This document shows, piece after piece, positions 8,936 through 17,409 of a stretch of DNA of 64,000 nucleotides (position 1 is its first letter; each line of letters begins with the position of its first letter). The DNA is taken from assembly GCA_050258555.1 (NCBI GenBank), contig JBLMZA010000046.1, positions 1 to 64,000 of the forward strand. Direction: 5' to 3'. This DNA is from CAISDA01 sp050258555 (GTDB taxonomy: Bacteria > Bacteroidota > Ignavibacteria > UBA10030 > UBA8401). The notes beneath the pieces are model-generated. The model was not told the origin of the DNA. It searched no databases and saw nothing but the letters and a program-made list of their open reading frames with translations. The translations under genes were made by a program, and so were the position numbers.

Positions 8936-10744
8936 TTACTGCACGAGCGTTTTGTAGCGGTACTTCACCGTGCTGCCCGAAGGGATCGATGTGAACGTCA
9001 CCGTGACAATGCCGCTGCTGACGGTGATCGTGCCGCCGGTGAACGAGCCGCCGTTATCCTTGCCTGTTACCGTCCAGCTGTTGTCGCCCGCGGGATCGAC
9101 ATCGATGCTCGAAGCGACAAATGTGTTCGAACCTGTATGCGCAAATCCCAGATTCGACGAACTGATGGATGTCGCATTGCCCGTGCCCGCATTCTGAATC
9201 GTCACCGTCCACTGGACCACGTCGCCGGGAGCCGGATTCGCCGGCGTGCCGACGCCGCTTGCAATCGTGTTTGCCAGCGAGACATTCAGGACGGGTGCCT
9301 TCACCGTCGTCACCAGCGGCGCGGTATATGCGGCTGATGTCGATCCTCCGACAGGAGCATCAGGTGTGGCTGTGGCGGTCGTGACCGTGATGTTGCGCTG
9401 GATCTTCTGTCCGTCGGTTGCCGAAGCCGGCACCGTGAGGCGCACGAACAGATCCTGCGTTGCGCCGGCATTGACCGCTGTCGTCACCGTCACGGCTGTT
9501 CCGGCGGCCGTCATGGCGAAGACATGGGCGACATCGAGGTCACCGAGATTCCGGGCATCCGCAAGCGAATAGGTATCCTGATGGTTGCCCGTGTTTTTGA
9601 TCGTGAATTTATACTCCACCACATCTCCTGGATTTCCCGAATTGTTCACAGGGGTTGCCGTCCAGGTCAGACCCGAGGCTTTGCCGACGGTGAAATTCAG
9701 CGTTCCGCCGGCGGCGTTATACCATTTCGTGTTCGATGCTTCCTGGAGATATTTGAGATATACGCGCGCGCTGTTGGCCGGATCGTTCATGTAGATCGAG
9801 GTGCCCTCGGTCACGCCGGTGTTGGAATTCTGCGTCTGATCGATGGTATATGTCACATCGAACGTCACGGGAGAGGCCATCGATGCCGGAAGCTGTGCGG
9901 CGGTCAGCGTGAAGACCTTCCATCCCGATGAATCCGCCGCGGCGCTGCCGGTCGTCGATGCATACGTCATCAGCGAAGAATTGTACTGCCAATACACCTG
10001 GGAGGCGGCCGTGGGTGCAACGCTTCCGGTGTTTTGGGCGCTCACACGGTATGTGATCTGCTTTCCCGGAATGCGCGCCGCGTTGGCCGTCGTGTTCGTC
10101 ACCTGCGTCACGCTGAAAGCGATGACCGGCTTCTTGACGGTGTATGTGTATGTGTATGTGAACGCGGCGTTCTTGTTCACCACCACCGTATCCGTTCCGG
10201 CATCGGCCGCCTGCGAGGTCATCGTGACCGTGATGCCGCAGGCGTCGTTATCCGGTGTTTCGGATGCGACCTGTATGCGAAGGAGCATCTTCCGCGCCGC
10301 ATCGGCGGCCATGCCGCCTGTGTTCGTGATGACAACCTCGCCGGCATCAAAGCTGCCGTTTCCATTGGCATCGTTCATCACATCGACGGTATACTTGGCC
10401 GTATTGCTTCCGGACTTCGAGACCGCGATGGCGAACTGGTCCCAGCGGTTGCCGTTCTGCGTGAATGTGAGCGGCACATAGATTGTTTTGTCATCGACGC
10501 CGTTGCTGGAGCCTGAAGAAGGACTGAAGGACGCCGTGACCTTGTGGCCGATGTGCAGCGTGACCGTAGCGGACGTCGCCGTGCGCGGATTCGATCCCGC
10601 ATTGAAATTCACGGTCGCCTTGTTTGTGATGGCGGTTCCGGCCGTCGTTCCATTGGCATACAGAGACGGTCCGGCTGAACACCAGAGAAGCGCCGCGAGT
10701 ACCGCACTCAATCGGAGCCCCGACCATGTAGTAAATCGTTTCAT
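8936..10744 (-). CDS. Exported DUF11-like repeat protein (paralogue 1)
   Basis: 602 residues with a signal peptide (about 1-30, ending SLYA-NG). The body is made of beta-sandwich repeats of the DUF11/conserved-repeat type: VVEYKFTIKNTGNHQDTYSL, VVQWTVTIQNAGTGNATSI and similar segments with N-x-G turns. DANGNGSFDAGE near residue 130 looks like a calcium-binding EF-hand or dockerin-type loop. The C-terminus (SIPSGSTVKYRYKT) matches that of the gene at 10833-12563, so the two are paralogues. There is no T9SS sorting domain, LPXTG or lipobox. Probable cell-surface or periplasmic structural protein. An in-frame TGTATG hexamer tract lies at 10141-10160. Confidence 0.8.
   Translation of the reverse strand: MKRFTTWSGLRLSAVLAALLWCSAGPSLYANGTTAGTAITNKATVNFNAGSNPRTATSATVTLHIGHKVTASFSPSSGSSNGVDDKTIYVPLTFTQNGNRWDQFAIAVSKSGSNTAKYTVDVMNDANGNGSFDAGEVVITNTGGMAADAARKMLLRIQVASETPDNDACGITVTMTSQAADAGTDTVVVNKNAAFTYTYTYTVKKPVIAFSVTQVTNTTANAARIPGKQITYRVSAQNTGSVAPTAASQVYWQYNSSLMTYASTTGSAAADSSGWKVFTLTAAQLPASMASPVTFDVTYTIDQTQNSNTGVTEGTSIYMNDPANSARVYLKYLQEASNTKWYNAAGGTLNFTVGKASGLTWTATPVNNSGNPGDVVEYKFTIKNTGNHQDTYSLADARNLGDLDVAHVFAMTAAGTAVTVTTAVNAGATQDLFVRLTVPASATDGQKIQRNITVTTATATPDAPVGGSTSAAYTAPLVTTVKAPVLNVSLANTIASGVGTPANPAPGDVVQWTVTIQNAGTGNATSISSSNLGFAHTGSNTFVASSIDVDPAGDNSWTVTGKDNGGSFTGGTITVSSGIVTVTFTSIPSGSTVKYRYKTLVQ
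10141..10160. repeat. TGTATG hexamer tract
   Basis: About 3.3 perfect copies of TGTATG inside the DUF11-like gene, coding for alternating Thr-Tyr. Copy-number change would add or remove two residues without shifting frame, so it could vary length but not switch the gene off. Confidence 0.7.
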
Positions 10745-10832
10745 TTTGATTGGATCCTTTTAGTGAATGGATAGTCATTGATGCATCTTGCAGGCCGGGA
10801 GGGTATCACTCCCTCCTGGCCCGATGATCGCG

Positions 10833-12563
10833 CTACTTCGTCAGCGTGATCACGTATTTGTATCTCACAATGCCGTCTTTCGGAATCGGCGGGAATGTCA
10901 CTTTCACCGTTCCGCTAGAGTTGACAACCGAGCCGGCGCCGCCGGCGCCAAATGTCGCGCCGTCCGCCTGATCGGTGATCTCATAGGTGCCGTTGCCGTC
11001 GGCATCGATATCCACCTTGCCCATCTGTATGTCGCCGACCGGGAAAGGAGAAGTATTCTGCGATGACACGGACAGGGCGGGTCTCGAGCCGTTGTTCGTA
11101 ATCGTCACTTCGTATTGGATTCTCTGGCCCGGATCAGGATTGGCAAGCTTGGCGCCGTCATCGAGGTTCGTGCCCACGAGCGTGATGCTCAGGAGCGCGC
11201 CGCTGACGGTGGTAGTCAGATTGCTCAGTACGGGTGAAGGACTGCCTACCGGCGTTGCGCCGCCGGTCGACTTGCGCGTCACGGTGATCGTCTGCACGCT
11301 GACTTTTTTGTCGATCGCCCCTTCAGGAGCGGTGACTGTGAACACGATATCCTTCACGGCTCCCGGTTCCACGGTGGCGACGTCATTTTCGTCAAACGAA
11401 TACGTTGCGCCGGTCAGATTGTCGCCGGTGCCGTCGGCATTGGCGATGGTAAAGCCGTCTGCCACGTTGCCCCAGTTTTTCACTTTCAGCGTGTATGATT
11501 TCGATGCACCCGGTTCGACCGTGTAATCGGTCGTCGCCGGATCGACCGCGATCGAGAATCCCTTCACGGTAATGACCGTAAACGATTTCGGCGCGTCATA
11601 CGTCCATGTGCGTGAGCCGTTGCCGTCGCTGTAGACGACTTTCGACGCTGCATCGCCGACCGTGTATGTTCCCGCTGCAAGTGTCGGGCTGATCGTCGTT
11701 GTGAACGTCAGTGTCGAGCTCCCTCCGGCGGCAATCGATGCGATCGAGAACTTGGCGAGTCCCGCATCGGCTGCGGGCGTGACGGATGAGAACAGCGAAC
11801 TGACATACGCCCAGTCGACGTTCAGCGACGTCGCGGCGGCGCTTCCCGTGTTGTTCACGACGATCGAATACGTGAGCGCATCGCCGGGCTTCATGCTCGA
11901 AGGATCGGCGGGCGTCGATGTCACGTTCACCGAGATCAACGGCTTTGAAATGGGAACTGTGGCTGTGAATGCATCGGATGCACCATGTTCATTCACGATA
12001 TTATAAGGGACATCCGCATCGTTCATCTGGGATGTCGCCTTTACGAGAATCGTGTACGATGTTCCGTCCACGGTCGTCGTATTGTCGACGTCGAACGGGA
12101 TCGTGACGCGGGCCTTCAGGCTGATGCTGCTTCCGCTGGCAAGGTTCACGGTCGAGGCAGCACTGCCGTCCGAGGCTTTCACGAAGGCAACACTCCAGCC
12201 GAGTGTTCCGCCGGTGGGACGCGTACCGCCCGTGACCGACAATGCAAAGTCATCCGTCGCGTTGCCCTGGTTCGTCACGGTGAAGGGAATTTCGATCGTC
12301 GTGCCGTCTGTTGTCGCCGAGGCGGCCAGCGCGGAGGTGATGTCGATCGCGACCTTATAGGCCACCGTGATGACCACGGGATCCGACGAGATCGACCGTG
12401 TATCCGATGTGGACGCCGCTTTATAATCGACCTTGGCGACGGTCGTGATTGTGGTCCCAGCCGGCGTACCGATCGCATACGCGGCATTGCCCGCAATCAT
12501 CAGCATCATCATACCGGTAACCGCCGGGATGATGATGGTGGAGAACAAATTCCTGCGTTTCAT
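10833..12563 (-). CDS. Exported DUF11-like repeat protein (paralogue 2), first gene of operon
   Basis: 576 residues from the ATG at 12563, which has AGGAG six bases upstream and gives a clean signal peptide (MKRRNLFSTIII to AYA). An in-frame ATG at 12620 would add 19 residues, but it has no ribosome-binding site and spoils the signal peptide. The repeats are DUF11-like (ALTYSIVVNNTGSAAATSL, RIQYEVTITNNGSRPALSV) with one NEW3-like segment (VKNWGNVADGFTI). VDIDADGNGTYEI near the C-terminus is an EF-hand-like Asp-rich loop. The end (FPPIPKDGIVRYKYVITL) matches paralogue 1. It heads the surface operon and is preceded by a long leader. Confidence 0.82.
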   Translation of the reverse strand: MKRRNLFSTIIIPAVTGMMMLMIAGNAAYAIGTPAGTTITTVAKVDYKAASTSDTRSISSDPVVITVAYKVAIDITSALAASATTDGTTIEIPFTVTNQGNATDDFALSVTGGTRPTGGTLGWSVAFVKASDGSAASTVNLASGSSISLKARVTIPFDVDNTTTVDGTSYTILVKATSQMNDADVPYNIVNEHGASDAFTATVPISKPLISVNVTSTPADPSSMKPGDALTYSIVVNNTGSAAATSLNVDWAYVSSLFSSVTPAADAGLAKFSIASIAAGGSSTLTFTTTISPTLAAGTYTVGDAASKVVYSDGNGSRTWTYDAPKSFTVITVKGFSIAVDPATTDYTVEPGASKSYTLKVKNWGNVADGFTIANADGTGDNLTGATYSFDENDVATVEPGAVKDIVFTVTAPEGAIDKKVSVQTITVTRKSTGGATPVGSPSPVLSNLTTTVSGALLSITLVGTNLDDGAKLANPDPGQRIQYEVTITNNGSRPALSVSSQNTSPFPVGDIQMGKVDIDADGNGTYEITDQADGATFGAGGAGSVVNSSGTVKVTFPPIPKDGIVRYKYVITLTK

Positions 12564-13038
12564 CTGTAACTCCTGTTTTGAATTTGTTGTGTTGGGTGGT
12601 GTGAGTGATTGTTTGTTCATTCGTGTTTCTGCTTCAAACTTCTATTGCCGCATCGAAAGCGGTCTCCGCTTGTCATGGTGATTTGTTGTTCACGATATCC
12701 TCCTGATGAGTGGTTGTGTCATGTCATTAGTCAGTGAATATTTTTTTTTCAGTTTATCGCTAATATTTTTTCAACTTGTGCCGATACTCTTGTTGCGATG
12801 GATCTCGGACGGACGCAGTTCACCGGTGCATCGGGATCACCTACTCGATGTGCTTACACTTCACCCGCACGTTGAGGATTCTCTCACCAGGAGGCAAGCA
12901 TCGATGATGTAATGATTGGGGGGCTTTCAGTTTTAAGGCATGCTGTAGTCAGACGTTATCTGTATACATAAAAGGAACTTCTGCCAGAAGGCCGCGAATT
13001 AATTGTAAATACACCCAGTACACCAAGTGCAAAAATAC
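12564..13038 (-). promoter_or_regulatory. Long 5' leader of the surface operon
   Basis: If the promoter at 13030-13060 is correct, the mRNA carries about 460 nt before the ATG at 12563. No riboswitch class I know is recognisable. The leader contains a perfect AGGAGG (12699-12704) followed by GTG at 12693 and a six-codon frame (MNNKSP). Its TGA overlaps an ATG at 12676 that opens a 19-codon frame, whose TGA in turn overlaps the ATG at 12620. An open frame on the plus strand at 12706-12912 has no gene-like character. Nothing else is seen in this 675-bp gene-free stretch apart from the promoter and the terminator at 13151-13189. Confidence 0.45.
12673..12693 (-). promoter_or_regulatory. Candidate six-codon leader peptide with perfect ribosome-binding site
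   Basis: AGGAGG, five bases, then GTG and six sense codons (Met Asn Asn Lys Ser Pro) and TGA. The strength of the ribosome-binding site is out of proportion to so short a frame, and the overlapping starts downstream suggest translational coupling. It may also be the relic of an older gene start. No run of a regulatory amino acid is present. Confidence 0.25.
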
Positions 13039-13060
13039 GATTCCGTTCTTCGGGAATCAA
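13030..13060 (-). promoter_or_regulatory. Promoter TTG-N20-TATTTTTG for the surface operon
   Basis: On the minus strand TTG (13058-13060) is followed by 20 bases and TATTTTTG (13030-13037), an exact fit to the Bacteroidota-type -7 element TAnnTTTG. The spacer contains an inverted repeat GATTCC-N8-GGAATC (13039-13058) that could be an operator. The expected start of transcription is near 13027. Confidence 0.6.
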
Positions 13061-13150
13061 CATCTTTTTCAGTTTTACTTACAAATATAGGTAACATTAT
13101 TGTTCTGATGTTGTGACACAGGTTACAATCCCAAAATATTTGTTTTTAAA

Positions 13151-13189
13151 CGAAAAAGGGCGGAAAAGCCCTCCGGCTCCTCCGCCCTT
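13151..13189 (-). terminator. Intrinsic terminator after the T9SS cargo gene
   Basis: On the minus strand AAGGGCGGA (13181-13189) pairs with TCCGCCCTT (13156-13164) and is followed directly by a T run. It lies 50 bp after the stop of the gene at 13239-15083 and separates it from the surface-operon promoter. Confidence 0.85.
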
Positions 13190-13238
13190 CCACTGCTTTA
13201 CCGCCCTCTAAAACTGATTTCCCTTCCGACGAGTTCCC

Positions 13239-15083
13239 CTACTTGACAAACTGCATCCGCTTTACCTCCGTTCTGCCTCCGGACCTGAGCGCATAGAAGT
13301 ACAATCCCGAGGGAATATCCTTCGCATCGAAGACCACCGAATGCATCATGCCCGCTTCGGCGACGCCGTCGAAGAGCGTCCGCACGTTCTGTCCGAGCGT
13401 GTTGTAGACATCGAGCACCGCCCGGCCCGTCTTCGCCACGGCGAATCGGATCGTCGTCGAGGGATTGAAGGGATTGGGATAATTCTGCGTCAGTTCATAC
13501 GCCGAGAATGCGAGACCGGCCGCTTCGACTTCCCCGCTGTATTCGATGCGTCCATCCCTGTCGATTTGCTTCAGACGATACGCCGTGATTCCGGCCGCGC
13601 CGCGATCGGCATACACATACGACTGCGGTGCATTCGTGGTGCCGGCGCCCGGCACAAACCCGATTTTGTGCCATTGCCGCGTAGTCCCCTTTCCGACTGA
13701 ACTTCGTTCGATCTCGAAACCGTAATTGTTCTTTTCCGATGCCGTCTTCCAGCGAAGCACGATCGTGCCGTTGGCGGATGCGGCGGAAAACGAAACAAGC
13801 TCGACAGGAAGCGGATCAGCAGGCGCCATGGCGATGTAGAACGTCTGCGCAAGATCCGTTTCGCTGAGTTCCGAACGGTTCAGCACCGTATCGCTGCCGA
13901 CTACGGCAAAGGGTGCGGGCGTTCCAGGAGCCGCGCCCGCCTCGAGGCCGAGCGTAAGATTGGCCGGCGGAAAAGCCGCCGCGTCCAGCCCCGATGCCTG
14001 TATGCGCAGATCGGTCAGCCCGGCATACCCGGATCCGGGAGTGATCGTCCAATTCATGGCATGCCGCTGAGTGTAGCTGAGCGCATTCTCGGTAAATGGA
14101 GAGGCAAACACCGTGGTCCCGGAGCCATCGGCATGCGTCATCGTGATCGTTCCCGATCCCGCATGCGATTTGGCGATCCATACTTTCCGGGGCATCCGCA
14201 CGCCTCCCGGCAGCGGCCCCGCCGCCGCTCCCATCGGAAAATATCCCGCAAGGTCGCCGATCGAAACCGGATCGGCCCCGATCCATCTCGTCAATGTCCC
14301 GATCACAAGGCCCGGGGGCGTCGAGGCAACGCCCGTCACCCGAAACGCTCCCGGAGATGCGGCGGAGGTCCCCACCGTCAGCGTGTTGCCGCCTGTCAGA
14401 ATCGTCCCGCCTTCCATCTCGAGAATGTTGACGACGAGCGACTGCGCCAGCGTGATGACGGCCGTAGACTTCAACCGGAAATAATCCAGCGCGATCGGCG
14501 ATGCCGTGCCTCCGATGGTCGAAATGCCGTCGAAGACGATGCGCGTGGTCGGTGTCGTCGCAAGCGTCGCGCCGGCATTGACGGTCAGGTCGCCGGCGAT
14601 ATTGAAAAATTCCGCATCCACGTTCAGCGTCCCGTCGATGACGATGTTGTGGATGCCGAATGACTGCCCTGGTCCGACAAGCGCGGAAATGACGTGCCCC
14701 GCATTGATCGTGATATCGTCTGCCAGCGTCGGAAGGCTTTCCGTCGTGAAGGCGAGATCCGTATATGTGTCGGCCGCCGGAGCAGCCAGCAAGAGTTCCG
14801 TATCATTGAGCACCGAAGCAATCGCCCCCAGCACCGTCAGGCCGTCATCGCTCGTGATATTGGCATACCCCGGCGCGGGCAGAAAGAGCTTCGTGAATTC
14901 AGTGCCCGTCCCCGTGACGAGGGCCGATCCCTGTGTGATCGTGATGGTGCCGGCATGTACCGCTCTCCAGACCGAAAGAGAAACTGCGCTTCCCGATGCC
15001 TTCGTGTAAAATGCATCGGCATGCGCCGCGTGCGGAAGCAGCGCGAAGCACAGCACGGCGATTGCTGCAGTGGCAAGTTTCAT
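13239..15083 (-). CDS. T9SS cargo protein with type A sorting domain
   Basis: 614 residues from the ATG at 15083, with GGAGAG just upstream and a typical signal peptide (MKLATAAIAVLCFALLPHA). An ATG at 15095 is a possible alternative start. The middle is beta-rich with repeats such as DITINAGHVISAL and IDGTLNVDA, like the beta-helical surface proteins. The last 80 residues are a classic T9SS type A sorting domain: NYPNPFNPSTTIRF, VYNTLGQ, GLYFYAL, then a Lys-ending tail (KRMQFVK). The product should cross the outer membrane through the type IX system and be attached to the surface or released. It stands alone between a terminator and a site with two palindromes. Function of the exported part is unknown. 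Confidence 0.9.
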   Translation of the reverse strand: MKLATAAIAVLCFALLPHAAHADAFYTKASGSAVSLSVWRAVHAGTITITQGSALVTGTGTEFTKLFLPAPGYANITSDDGLTVLGAIASVLNDTELLLAAPAADTYTDLAFTTESLPTLADDITINAGHVISALVGPGQSFGIHNIVIDGTLNVDAEFFNIAGDLTVNAGATLATTPTTRIVFDGISTIGGTASPIALDYFRLKSTAVITLAQSLVVNILEMEGGTILTGGNTLTVGTSAASPGAFRVTGVASTPPGLVIGTLTRWIGADPVSIGDLAGYFPMGAAAGPLPGGVRMPRKVWIAKSHAGSGTITMTHADGSGTTVFASPFTENALSYTQRHAMNWTITPGSGYAGLTDLRIQASGLDAAAFPPANLTLGLEAGAAPGTPAPFAVVGSDTVLNRSELSETDLAQTFYIAMAPADPLPVELVSFSAASANGTIVLRWKTASEKNNYGFEIERSSVGKGTTRQWHKIGFVPGAGTTNAPQSYVYADRGAAGITAYRLKQIDRDGRIEYSGEVEAAGLAFSAYELTQNYPNPFNPSTTIRFAVAKTGRAVLDVYNTLGQNVRTLFDGVAEAGMMHSVVFDAKDIPSGLYFYALRSGGRTEVKRMQFVK

Positions 15084-15206
15084 TGATCTCTCCATGAATG
15101 AACGCTCCAGATTGATGTGATTCTCCCCGCACGGTGTCACCCTCTCCCTGTGAATATGTTTTCCCTGTTTCCTTGTGGGGAAATATCACAAAAGAGGCTT
15201 CATGAT

Positions 15207-15246
15207 GAAAGTTAGAATGTTCTAATCCATGATTAGAATGTTCTAA
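15207..15246. promoter_or_regulatory. Two tandem palindromes (TTAGAATGTTCTAA) 21 bp apart, overlapping a -7-like element
   Basis: TTAGAA-TG-TTCTAA occurs at 15212-15225 and again, identically, at 15233-15246. The centre-to-centre distance is 21 bp, two helical turns. On the minus strand a -7-like element TAACTTTC (15207-15214) overlaps the first copy, and the place where a -33 TTG would sit is occupied by the second copy and is not TTG. This fits an operator for a dimeric regulator of the T9SS cargo gene, 129 bp before its start. The regulator is not identified. Confidence 0.6.
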
Positions 15247-15268
15247 TGCCAGGAAGGAATGGACGGGA

Positions 15269-16429
15269 TCAGGATGCGGCGAACTCGGCAGGAAGCGATT
15301 CGGAGAGTCCGAAGTAGTGAAGGATGATCTGGACGATGCGCGCCGATGCGCATCCGTCGCCGTACGGATTCACGCCTGTTGACATGGCGCGGTAGGCGTC
15401 GCCGCTATCGAGCAGTTCGCGGGCCGCCGAGACGATCGCCGCTTCATCGAGGCCGACGAGTCTCACGCATCCGGCGGCGACCGCTTCGGGACGCTCGGTC
15501 ACCGTGCGCAGCACGAGCACCGGCTTGCCGAGCGACGGGGCTTCTTCCTGGATGCCGCCCGAATCCGTGATGATGAAGAACGACGCTGCCATCAGGTTCA
15601 CAAAGTCGGCATAGGCGAGCGGTTCACACAGCAGAATATTCTTGACGCCGTTCAGCTCAAGTCGCAGCAGCGAACGGACTTCCGGATTTCGATGCATGGG
15701 CAGCACGAATGCCGTTTCGGGAGATTCGAGCGCAAGCCGCCGCAGCGCGCAGGCGGCGGCACGCATGGGCGCTCCCCAGTTTTCCCGGCGGTGCATGGTC
15801 GCCAGGATGATCTTTTTTCCGGAGCGGACGAGCGGCCGGAGCCTCGGCTCGCTGAACCGGTAGGCCGGACGGACCGTCGCCCTGAGCGCATCGATGACCG
15901 TATTGCCGGTGATGAAGATCTTCTTCGCATCGACGCCTTCGCGCACGAGCGCCGTGCGCGCCGTCTGTGTGGGCGCAAAATGCAGCGCCGCAATCGAGGA
16001 GGTTAGGCGCCGGTTCATCTCTTCCGGAAACGGATTCCCTACATCGTCGGTGCGCAGCCCGGCTTCGATGTGTCCGACCGGAATGCGCCGATAGAAGGCC
16101 GCCAGTGCCGCGGTGAACGTCGTCGTCGTGTCGCCCTGCACCAGCACCATATCCGGCTCCACGGCGCTCAGAAGCGCATCGAGCGGACGAAGCGCCCGCG
16201 CGGTGATCTGGGCGAGCGACTGGCGCGTGCGCATGATGTTCAGATCATAGCGGGGACGTATGCCGAAGCTCTTCAGCACCTGGTCGAGCATTTCACGATG
16301 CTGCGCCGTCGCGATGGGAACGACCGAAAAGGCATTGCGCTCGCGGGCGAGCGCTTTCAGGACGGGCGCGCTTTTGATCGCATCGGGACGTGTTCCGAAG
16401 ACGACCGCAATGGTCTTTTTTCGTTTCAT
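15269..16429 (-). CDS. wecB: UDP-N-acetylglucosamine 2-epimerase (non-hydrolysing)
   Basis: 386 residues, the normal length. The enzyme interconverts UDP-GlcNAc and UDP-ManNAc in the cytoplasm for surface polysaccharide synthesis. Family motifs are in order: GTRPDAIK at about 12 (usually GTRPEAIK, a conservative change), QGDTTTTF, HIEAGLRT, FPEEMNR, ATMHRRENWG and DSGGIQEEAPSLGKP. All catalytic-region motifs are intact. It is divergent from nagB, also an amino-sugar gene, across an AT-rich spacer at 16430-16570. No other polysaccharide gene is adjacent, so the end product cannot be read from context. Confidence 0.95.
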   Translation of the reverse strand: MKRKKTIAVVFGTRPDAIKSAPVLKALARERNAFSVVPIATAQHREMLDQVLKSFGIRPRYDLNIMRTRQSLAQITARALRPLDALLSAVEPDMVLVQGDTTTTFTAALAAFYRRIPVGHIEAGLRTDDVGNPFPEEMNRRLTSSIAALHFAPTQTARTALVREGVDAKKIFITGNTVIDALRATVRPAYRFSEPRLRPLVRSGKKIILATMHRRENWGAPMRAAACALRRLALESPETAFVLPMHRNPEVRSLLRLELNGVKNILLCEPLAYADFVNLMAASFFIITDSGGIQEEAPSLGKPVLVLRTVTERPEAVAAGCVRLVGLDEAAIVSAARELLDSGDAYRAMSTGVNPYGDGCASARIVQIILHYFGLSESLPAEFAAS

Positions 16430-16570
16430 GAAAATGCTCTGTCTGGTGAGACGGAATGTGAACCGCGCTGTAATATATAAAAAATATCTTCAAAGTTGCG
16501 GTGATTTTTTTGTATATTTTATCCGTTCGAACATTCTCATCTACTTCCCCACGAACATAACGGAGACACT

Positions 16571-17383
16571 ATGCGCGTCATCATACAACCGAATTATGAA
16601 CTTGTGAGCAAATGGACCGCGGCCCACGTGGTACGGTCGATCAACGATTTCAAGCCGACGCCGCGCAAGCCCTACGTGCTCGGTCTGCCCACAGGCTCCT
16701 CCCCGCTCGGCACATACCAGGAGCTCATCCGGCTGCACAAGAAGGGCGTCGTGTCCTTCAAAAACGTGATCACATTCAACATGGATGAATACGTCGGACT
16801 GCCCGAGAAGCATCCCGAGAGCTACCATTCGTTCATGTGGAATAATTTCTTCCGACACATCGACATCAGGAAGGAAAACGTCAACATCCTGAACGGCAAC
16901 GCGAAGGACGTCGAGAAGGAATGCGCCCAGTATGAAGCGAAGATCAGGAAGGCCGGCGGCATACAGCTCTTCCTCGGCGGCATCGGCCCCGACGGCCACA
17001 TCGCCTTCAACGAACCCGGCTCGTCGCTCTCCTCGCGCACGCGCGTCAAGACGCTGACCTACGACACGATCCTTGCCAATTCCCGCTTCTTCGACAACGA
17101 TGTGACGAAGGTCCCGAAGACAGCGCTCACGGTCGGCGTGGCGACGATCCTCGATGCGAAGGAAGTCCTGATCATCATTAACGGACATAAGAAGGCCCGC
17201 GCTCTTTCGCATGTGGTGGAAGACGGCGTGAACCATATGTGGACCGTCAGCGCGCTGCAATTGCATCCGAAGGGCATCATCGTGTGCGATGATGAAGCAA
17301 CGGATGAGCTCAAAGTCGGAACCGTCCGTTATTTCAAGGACATCGAGTCGGCAAATCTCGATCCCGAACGGCTGCTGGCGTAA
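16571..17383 (+). CDS. nagB: Glucosamine-6-phosphate deaminase
   Basis: 270 residues, starting at an ATG with GGAG eight bases upstream. Converts glucosamine 6-phosphate to fructose 6-phosphate and ammonia, feeding amino sugars into glycolysis. NMDEYVGL places Asp72, and GPDGHIAFNE places Asp141, His143 and Glu148, the same numbering as the E. coli catalytic residues. LPTGSSPLGTY is the phosphate-binding turn. It opens a plus-strand run (ATP-grasp protein, lipoprotein, purA, histidine kinase). TATATTTT at 16513-16520 could be its -7 element, but the -33 partner is poor. Confidence 0.96.
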   Translation: MRVIIQPNYELVSKWTAAHVVRSINDFKPTPRKPYVLGLPTGSSPLGTYQELIRLHKKGVVSFKNVITFNMDEYVGLPEKHPESYHSFMWNNFFRHIDIRKENVNILNGNAKDVEKECAQYEAKIRKAGGIQLFLGGIGPDGHIAFNEPGSSLSSRTRVKTLTYDTILANSRFFDNDVTKVPKTALTVGVATILDAKEVLIIINGHKKARALSHVVEDGVNHMWTVSALQLHPKGIIVCDDEATDELKVGTVRYFKDIESANLDPERLLA

Positions 17384-17409
17384 CGCTCACAACGACGGGG
17401 ATTTCGTCT

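Noticed and set aside
12706..12912. 68-codon plus-strand frame with hydrophobic start
   Set aside because: It lies in the leader of the surface operon, antisense, has no ribosome-binding site, and only its AT-rich start looks hydrophobic.
12564..13038. c-di-GMP or other known riboswitch in the long leader
   Set aside because: I looked for conserved cores of c-di-GMP, purine, SAM, TPP and cobalamin riboswitches and saw none.
16430..16570. Promoter for nagB at TATATTTT (16513-16520)
   Set aside because: No TTG at the spacing seen in the other promoters; a promoter must exist here but I cannot place it.
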